Below, piece after piece: positions 48,601-54,533 of a DNA stretch of 54,533 bases (position 1 is the stretch's first letter; every line of letters starts with the position of its first letter). A program made the position numbers and the translations under genes. The stretch comes from Polymyxa betae. Lineage: Eukaryota; Endomyxa; Phytomyxea; Plasmodiophorida; Plasmodiophoridae. Below the pieces are notes generated by a model. The model had not been told where the DNA came from. It saw only the letters and a list, made by a program, of their open reading frames with translations, and ran no database searches. The DNA is taken from contig RBZT01000575.1 of assembly GCA_003693705.1 (NCBI GenBank), forward strand, positions 1 to 54,533, given 5' to 3'.

Positions 48601-51600
48601 AGATCGTCACTAAAGTGTTGCCATTAAAATTGCCATGGTCGGGTGAAATTGCAGTTATAGCGGGAACACCAGTATAGCTGAAAGTTTGCAAGCTAGAAAC
48701 ATAATCTTGATCGTTGTCGCTGATGTAAATAACGACATCCATTGGAACTAAAGATTCTGGGGCCGCACAAGTTATAGTTGATGCATTAAGCCAGATTGCT
48801 GCAACAGGATCCATGGGACCGAATTTACAGTTGATCCAGCGTTGATTCGTGAATGATTTTCCATATAGCGTAACAGTGGTATGCGAGTTAATCACACCAA
48901 TTGTGGGCGTAATAGCGGAAACCATTGGCGGAACCGTGTGAAAAAGGCTGATCTTATTGGAATCATAATCCACTCCATTGAGGGTAACCTCGACGAAGCT
49001 CGACATGGTTGTTGAAGAAAAAACAATAGGAGACAAGCAGCGAATCAACGTTGGTGAAATATAGATGGAGCTTGAAGAGATATTCACACCGCCAAAACGG
49101 CAGTGCAAGGCTGCAGATGCAGCGAACCCAGTTCCAGTAACGTTAAGCCAGTTGGATTGGCCATTTGCCGGAAAGGATGTTGGCCATACTGAAAGAATCA
49201 CAGGCACATCGGTGTATGTGAAAGTGATGCCAGTGCCTGTAAAATCAATGCCGCCGTTGTTCGATACTTTAACGAGAACGGATCCGGAAGCAGCAACAAT
49301 GGGTGATAAACATATAACAGTTTGATTTGAAATAAATTCAGCCCGGGTGATGATACTCCCATTGAATTGACAATATAGACCTTCGTCGATAATATCGTTC
49401 ACGAACGAATTACTATTAGCAACTTGAATGAAAACTGAAGTTCCACCTCGGGTTGTCCCATTATTTGGGCCAATAAACTTGTAGACAAAAGCATCATCAT
49501 ACATAAAATCAATGCTGGAAGTAAATGATACATAGTTGTCAGCAACGCTAAAAGGAACTATGCCAGAAGATATTGCAGAGGGAGCCTTACATGAAATCAT
49601 CGTTGATGAAATCCATTTGGCTGCGACGATAGCTGATCCAAAACGGCATCGGGTGGCGTCATTATCTGAGGTGAAATTTGCTCCAATAGCGGTAACAGCA
49701 GTGCCTCCTGACACAGGACCCCTTGTTGGATGCATCAGATTTAGTACAGGCGCTGAAGCGACATAAGTAAATTGAAGCGAATCGATGGACCAATCGGCGC
49801 CATTATTCGAGCTCAAGGCAACTTGATAGGTGCCTGGAGCTTGAGATGGAGCCGTACAGGATATTAAAGTCCCAGAAATGTAATGAGCTGGTACAATTAA
49901 GGATTCGAATTTGCAAACGGTTGCGGAAGATTCGAATCCTTGACCGGTTATATTAACTGATAGACCAGATTGCCCGAAAGCTGGGCGAATACTGCTGATG
50001 TTGACTGGATAAGACAGCTTTAGAGTTTGATAGGCACCGTCAAATTTCTGATGATAAAATCTTCAGGAACAAACCAAGAGTAGAGCAATTGTGACTCACC
50101 TGGCCATCATTTGACACAGAAACGTTAAGTGTGCAAGGCTCCAAACTAGATGGCGTCTGGCAGATTACAGTTGTAGCATTAATGTAGATTGCCGAAACAG
50201 TATAATCGGACAACACGATGGAACTATCAGCTGCAAACCGGCATGAAATCGTATCCACATTCATGAACCCAGATCCAAAAACCTGCAATGACGTTCCTCC
50301 TATTCACTACAGTTAGATTGAGTTCAACGATCCCGTAAGTGCAAACCCTTCATTGTAGAACTGCTCACCGACATCGATGAGACGTTTGCGACGTCGTAAA
50401 TTGTGAAGTCAATATCAGAAGTCTCGAACAGGCCATCGTAACCATTTGAGAATTTAAATTTGAAAGTCCCAGAAGTATCATGGGCCGGTACTTGGCATAG
50501 CACTTCTGATGATGAGACGTACCTATGTTGAATGTCAGAGCCATGAATAACAAATTAGCAAAACAATACGTTGCTTTTGAAGACAATGAGCCGTAAAACC
50601 CACACATCAGGCTAGGTGATAGCCTGAAGTTATCACCAATGACGCTGATAATTGTTCCCCCAGAAGCTGCAGCAATATTCGGCTTAATTGAAGTGATTGT
50701 GACATTAGGAAATAAATTAAACTGTCGGAGAGGTGAGAGCAAGCCAGAAATATTGGCTTTTTACCTCGATGGAATTTGTATGCCAGTACCACGAGTTGGT
50801 CAACTGGATTGAGTATGTGCCACTTGTCTACCATCAAAAGTTTTAACGTTTAGAGTTCGAAAGGAAATAGATCGCCTACTGTGGCAAGAGGTAGAGCGCA
50901 TTGAGCTGAGGACGTGGTCACAACTAAGGCAGGGGACGTCGCTCCATTTGAGAGCATGCAGTAAATCTGACTGCGCCCAGAAGCCAGGAGGCTGGATCCG
51001 ATTAAGGTCAGATTGACCAGAGTAGAGAGGTGAGCGATTTTTGGAACCACTTCTGAAATGGTCCCAAGTCGAACATAATCGAGCAAAAGACCTATATTAA
51101 GCGCCAATTACAAAACGCCGATAAAGGAAAAATGGCATCCTATTTACCTTGGTTGGTGAACTGCTGATTATTAAGGGAAATTTCGACAGTTACCGAGCCA
51201 GCAGCAGAATAAGGCGCTAAACATCGGATTTCTGTCGATGATGTAAATGTAGCAGTAACTGCTTCAGAATTCTTTCCAAATTTACAGACTAACGAAGATC
51301 CAGTGGAAACAAAGTTTGAGCCAGTGATTGTGACAATTACATTGCCATCGACAGATATTTCACGAGGCGAGATTGAGCTTAAAAAGACATTTTCAGTGAA
51401 CTGGAAGCTGATCGTGCTATTAGTCCAATCAACGGCATTCGTGGTGAGGGCGAACCGTGTTGTGCCAACAGATAGACTCGGCGGTACCACACAGGTTACA
51501 GAGTTGTTCGACAGCCAAATAGCCGGGACAGACCACGTCTCGTTGAACCAACGGCAAGCAAGTTCCTCCGAATTTGCAAAATTGCTGCCAAATACCGTGA

Positions 51601-53382
51601 CAGTCGTGCCACCACGACGTTCTCCAAGCATTGGAGTGATACTCGTCACCATTGGCATTGCGTTGTAATAGAACTCTGCAGAATCGCTGGAATAGTTTAA
51701 CCCGCTAATATAAACTTGAGTTGTGGTGCCAGCCAGTCCAGGTGGCGATATACATTCCACTTGTGAACCCGATATCAAGGTCACGTTCTGAACCCAGCCA
51801 CCTGACCATCGGCATTGAAATCCTTGATAGAAGTCGACACCCGTGACGGTAATGACCGTGCCACCAGACGCTGGCCCATGGGCAGGTGTTAAAGAAGTGA
51901 TGAATGTCCCCTCACCGATTTTAATGTAAAGGTCGAATGTCTGTGTTCTTAACCTTTTACCAGCGTAAGAACGCGGTCCATATCCATCAATAGCCCATTG
52001 GACTGTATCCTGACCTGCCCAGTATGGGTTTCGTGAATAAATGACATCGGCAAGAGCAGCATTAACGTCATTAGCAGTTCCAGTATAGTTCACAGCGGCA
52101 GAAGGACCCGTTAATCGATTTAAGCCTGATGCAGACTGTAGTGAAACGGCGCCCGTATCCGCAGAAATACTGCAGGAAATGATGTTGGCACCGATTTGGG
52201 AAACGTTCATGATCGCTTCGGAAACAAACGTTAGATTCCAGGGACTTGACAAACTTAGGTCGATATCGTCGTAAACATTGATGACGTCGACATAAACAGT
52301 GGAATTAACCAAGATAACACCATCGTTGAGAATGGAGTAATCGAACGAATAGGTACCGGCTGTTGAGGCATAAAATAATATTCTGTCATCTGGGCCGGAA
52401 ATTAAGGAATTTGATACAGATATCAAATTGCCTCGAGACCAATCACCAAGCGTTTGATAAAGCTGTGCACCAGATGACAACCTGGTTATTAACGCTGCAG
52501 TATAATTGCCAGTTCCACTTAAAATAATCATAGCGTCACGTTTTCGATATGCGGTCACACGAGTGGCGTAAGGGCATGACGATAGAGACCACACTGCCCA
52601 CCCTACAAGTGCACCATCGTTGTAGTTGCCAGAAGCATCGTTCATCGTCCTTGAAGGTTCATCAAAATTCCAGTATAGAAGCTGGCTAGAAGCAAAATCA
52701 AGTTCGGGATATTTCATGGTATTTGCAATAGCATCTGGACTGAGAGCGGTGTTGTATACTTTGAATTCGTCCATTTTTCCAGAAAAATGCCTGCCACCAG
52801 AGGAGTGGACGCCCACGAACAAAGCAAGTCCAGATGAAGAGACATCGGTATAGTGCGATACAGCCTGCATAAAGACTCATGGATGTGCACGAAGAATAAA
52901 ACTTAAACTTACAGATCCTGTAATAACCCCGTTTTCATACACGTTAACACTCGCTTTTGAAACTGTTATTGCAAGGTGAGTCCAGTTTCTTCGTCCTGTT
53001 GATATCGAGAGGAAGTATTGTGGACTAGAGCCTACGAGCATATCATTGCAAACGTCAAAACACTCATCATATTGTGATTACGAGCAGTGACAGCGACCCA
53101 AGCGCCGGGAAGAAGATCGATTTGCCATTCGCCAGCTTTTTCAGCGATTGTCATGTTGGATGTATTGTTAGTGAGAATCCACGCCATTAGGGTAAACTCA
53201 GGCAATCCACCCGTGCCCTGGCACTCGTGGAAAAAATTTGGGTCGCGATTGCATGTTTCATTCGCCACGACACCAGTCGTAACACCATCAAACTCAATCG
53301 CATAGCCAGCCTTTCCAACCGTTTGTCCAAGCGAATAAACGCCTTGGCTCAAGGAAAGTGCTAACAAGAGCGCCTGCAGCAT
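24634..53382 (-). CDS. Giant multidomain surface protein: LamG, IPT/TIG array, ELWxTDGT propeller, GCC2/GCC3, multi-pass membrane domain, zinc-motif tail
   Basis: One minus-strand gene fills 28.7 kb with about 50 exons and short introns; I estimate about 8,700 residues. Many joins were checked in phase, e.g. 53082/53031, 52872, 39940-43130, 35700 (52-nt intron), 26310 and 25970, and none suggests a gene boundary. Order: signal peptide (MLQALLLALSLSQGVYSLG), LamG fold, cadherin-like segment, dozens of IPT/TIG repeats with the C-x-FG and CxxP signatures, a Cys-rich GCC2/GCC3 block, ELWxTDGT-type propeller, a second GCC2/GCC3 block, a beta-rich stretch, about ten membrane segments, and a cytoplasmic tail with CEQC...CRKC and a Ser/Asp/Lys-rich end. 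It is inferred to be an enormous cell-surface adhesion or sensing protein. Relatives with GCC2/GCC3 and TIG modules occur in flagellated protists and zoosporic fungi. Automated annotation would probably split it. Confidence 0.8.
25698..25749 (-). other. GC-AG intron in the giant gene
   Basis: On minus, CAG|GCAAGT starts a 52-nt intron that ends TTTCAG at 25698. The join is in phase and brings KFRTRCRKC directly after HFQQIQ, completing the second half of the CxxC...CxxC motif. The nearest GT donor four bases on would put the downstream exon out of frame. Confidence 0.7.
26340..28440 (-). other. Domain region: multi-pass membrane domain
   Basis: About ten hydrophobic segments occur across several exons, for example LYTVLFCAIGLAAFITIGAF, LLAFGFCLLFQG, LQIILYSVMMSLLLLYIFEF, ALILSPITLLLIVLF, LLIFFLFSCVIIAWQF and FHAFGIITLVFGYTIML. 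The last is followed by a cytoplasmic helix ending LWLLHHLTSVLTPR and SIERNRPYLIEQYEQL. The giant protein is thus anchored by a polytopic rather than a single-pass domain. Confidence 0.75.
30090..32060 (-). other. Domain region: GCC2/GCC3 (ephrin-receptor-like) Cys-rich repeats
   Basis: Several exons encode repeated CPxGxYC units: CPSGFYCPPG, CPTGHYCPNG, CPAGYVCDD, CPPGYFCDAG, CPAGYYCIEG, CTEGYYCQQG and CPPGYYCPQG. These are the pairs of half-repeats typical of GCC2/GCC3 domains. A shorter block with the same pattern lies at 33480-33130. Confidence 0.85.
32110..33080 (-). other. Domain region: ELWxTDGT-type beta-propeller between Cys-rich blocks
   Basis: Successive segments read RGTELFLCSSSFGQSRLLFE, GTQLWRTDAANSSTLF, LHATDGSSDFTV and ASIWKTDGNSVAQL. 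This is the repeating ELWxTDGT pattern of propeller-forming repeats seen in large bacterial and protist surface proteins. Cys-rich CPSGTY/GYYCPG units lie on both sides, at 33480-33130 and below 32060. Confidence 0.65.
33600..52060 (-). other. Domain region: long IPT/TIG repeat array
   Basis: Repeats of about 85-95 residues follow one another. Typical units read PxxGPxSGGTxVTVxGxxF, then C(R/K)FG, then a T/S-x-x-C-x-x-P strand and SNNGxDWS. Judged by length there are roughly 60. Several exons are several kb long and intron-free (49816-47135, 43130-39960 and 39939-35745 approximately), each carrying many units, while flanking exons carry about one unit. A cadherin-like segment (GTANDVNAALADVIYSRNPY) precedes the array near 52100. 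Confidence 0.85.
52560..53382 (-). other. Domain region: signal peptide and LamG-like module
   Basis: The first exon gives a leader and then YAIEFDGVTTGVVAN and FTLMAWILTNN. Exon 2 (53031-52921) gives NWTHLAITVSKASVNVYENG, and exon 3 continues with FSGKMDEFKVYNTALSPDAI. Together these are the usual strands of a LamG/concanavalin-like fold. The first intron (53081-53032) removes what would otherwise look like a frameshift. Confidence 0.8.
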
Positions 53383-53915
53383 TCCGCCTACGGTCGCATT
53401 CGAAAAAAAACACCAGATTGGATATCAGACCATAGAGGGTTTGTGCTGAGTTTTGAGGTCTCGATTTCATGGGAGGAGCCCCCCCCCCTTCAAGAAAGTA
53501 GAAACGTAACCTGAGGGCTGCAACAAGAGACCGAAATTATCGATCCTTCTGTCCATCGAACCCCGGAATACGCCTCAAAGTGCAAATATCAGATCAGCCT
53601 GTGCAAGGCATCACCAACTGAGATATAATGGCCGATTGAAAGCAAATCGAGTCTGAATGGCTTGAACAATGATAGAGCATGCTAACTTGTAGGCAAGTGA
53701 AAAAGCGTAAATCGCTGCGTAAGATTCTTGTTCCAGTTTCTTTAGTAGTACAGTATGGGAAAAACATTTTGGCAAGAAGCTGGTCAGATCAACAGCTCAC
53801 CGCGGGCCGGGAAGGAGTTTGAATGAATGAACATCAACTGAAAAATGGCGGAAGTTTTTAGATAAAATGATTAAAAGAAGGATGGCTGACATTGAAAAAA
53901 AAAATCAGAATTAAA
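53383..53915. other. Upstream region of the giant gene, with a C10 run
   Basis: This is the presumed promoter of the minus-strand giant gene. The only notable element is a run of ten C at 53479-53488 (G10 on the coding strand). No TATA box is obvious. Confidence 0.45.
53895..53904 (-). terminator. Pol III T-run terminator of the tRNA
   Basis: Ten A on plus, hence ten T on minus, begin 11 nt past the 3' end of the tRNA, the usual RNA polymerase III termination signal. Confidence 0.75.
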
Positions 53916-53987
53916 GCCTTTGCCGGGATTCGAACCCCGAATCTCGTGCTCCGTATGCACGCGCCTTGACCATTGGGCCACAGAAGC
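53916..53987 (-). tRNA. tRNA-Arg (anticodon ACG)
   Basis: A 72-nt cloverleaf is readable on minus: acceptor GCTTCTG with CAAAGGC, D arm with AATGG, a perfect 5-bp anticodon stem (CGTGC/GCACG) around the loop ATACGGA, a 5-nt variable loop and the T loop TTCGAAT. The anticodon is ACG, read as Arg after A34-to-I editing. There is no intron, and CCA is not encoded. Two imperfections are visible, a C-A pair in the acceptor stem and a G-G in the T stem, so it may be a weak or degenerating copy. Confidence 0.75.
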
Positions 53988-54234
53988 TTTCCCTATATGA
54001 TAAGAGAACCGCAATGGTAGAGTTTACCATTTCTCATCAACATGCTGCAAAGACATTTAGCCGAACGACGAACAGATTTTATTTGCTCGAAATTTTTTCT
54101 CCAGCGAGACACTTGGCCTTGTTGGACGTTGAGACTGGCGCAGCAGCTTTGACGGATATGCCAGGTTCGCGTTCGTCTATTGCTTTCAGTATATCGAGCT
54201 TTTGAGCCTGTGTCAATATATACGCAATAATTGA

Positions 54235-54305
54235 CTAACCTCCGATCGGACCTGACTAAACTCCGTTAATCGGAATCTCTCCGAGTTCCGAGCTAACCTC
54301 CGATC
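54235..54305 (+). repeat. Direct repeat CTAACCTCCGATC upstream of the last gene
   Basis: The 13-mer occurs at 54235-54247 and 54293-54305. Between them lie related CCG/CGG-rich elements such as TCCGTTAATCGGA. The cluster ends just before the TATA-like box, so these could be promoter-proximal factor sites; that is inference. Confidence 0.6.
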
Positions 54306-54312
54306 TCAGTGA

Positions 54313-54319
54313 TATATAA
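54313..54319 (+). promoter_or_regulatory. TATA box (TATATAA)
   Basis: TATATAA lies 107 nt upstream of the ATG at 54426 in an otherwise mixed sequence, after the direct repeats. Position and sequence suit a core promoter for the partial gene at the window end. Confidence 0.55.
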
Positions 54320-54425
54320 GGGCTTGTATCCATCTAATATATTCATTCTGCATTCATCATTGCAATCTTAACATCGAGATCTCGAAGTAGCGCTATAAAG
54401 AATTCTTTACAGCTGTTTTCAAGCA

Positions 54426-54533
54426 ATGGCTGGTGCAATCAACGACAAGCAGTCTGTGGATGAGAGCTCACTCTCAGATGTCGCGGTTCGTGTGGAGAAT
54501 ATGCACATTGAACCAGTACCATCTCCCGAACCT
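54426..54533 (+). CDS. N-terminus of an unidentified protein, cut by the window end
   Basis: An ATG at 54426 (context AGCAATGGC) opens 36 codons that run off the window. The residues (MAGAINDKQSVDESSLSDVA...) are polar and acidic, without a signal peptide or known motif. The upstream TATA box and repeats support this as a real gene start. The family cannot be judged from this fragment. Confidence 0.55.
   Translation, partial: MAGAINDKQSVDESSLSDVAVRVENMHIEPVPSPEP

Noticed and set aside
53032..53081. Apparent one-base frameshift in the LamG part of the giant gene
   Set aside because: A 50-nt GTAATC...CGTAG intron at this place restores the frame exactly.
1..54533. CRISPR arrays, bacterial operons, phage or virus genes
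   Set aside because: No regularly spaced identical repeats, ribosome-binding sites or viral hallmark genes were seen, and gene structure is eukaryotic throughout.

Overview
The window reads as nuclear DNA of a eukaryotic microbe. Almost every gene I could resolve is broken by very short GT-AG introns, mostly 43-52 nt. The encoded proteins are eukaryotic: an ER-associated E3 ligase of the Doa10/MARCH6 type, an ERCC8/CSA-type WD40 protein, an SMPD4-type neutral sphingomyelinase, the mitochondrial assembly factor COA5/PET191, and an ER protein ending in HGEL. One giant extracellular protein built of IPT/TIG, LamG and GCC2/GCC3 modules also fits. Compact introns plus genes that are largely missing from Dikarya but kept in flagellated lineages suggest a zoosporic (chytrid-like) fungus. 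Another flagellated protist cannot be excluded. All family names come from remembered family patterns; no searches were run.

Layout. 1-5.5 kb is gene-poor: a possible eroded gene, a short repeat cluster, a small membrane ORF, a compact RING-H2 protein (-), a 28-bp tandem repeat, a decayed AT-hook/Myb-SANT pseudogene (-) and a poorly resolved membrane protein gene (-). 5.5-8.8 kb carries SMPD4-like and secreted HGEL genes (-). 9.2-24.1 kb carries COA5 (+), a long Ser-rich protein (+), a secreted protein of bacterial-looking ancestry (+), MARCH6/Doa10 (+), a coiled-coil protein with a Mieap-like C terminus (+) and ERCC8 (-). A small unnamed gene follows (+).

24.6-53.4 kb, more than half the window, is one minus-strand gene of about 50 exons that I estimate at roughly 8,700 residues. 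Its order is signal peptide, LamG, cadherin-like segment, a very long run of IPT/TIG repeats, a Cys-rich block, a beta-propeller of ELWxTDGT-type repeats, more GCC2/GCC3 repeats, a membrane domain of about ten segments, and a cytoplasmic tail with a CxxC...CxxC zinc motif and a basic/acidic Ser-rich end. Beyond it lie a tRNA-Arg(ACG) (-) with a T-run terminator and the TATA-preceded 5' end of one more gene (+).

Functionally the region is mostly secretory-pathway and membrane biology: ER quality control (Doa10, HGEL protein), membrane lipid turnover (SMPD4-like) and a huge surface protein. Co-localisation in a eukaryotic genome does not imply an operon. The best candidates for something undescribed are the giant surface protein and the secreted, apparently horizontally acquired protein.
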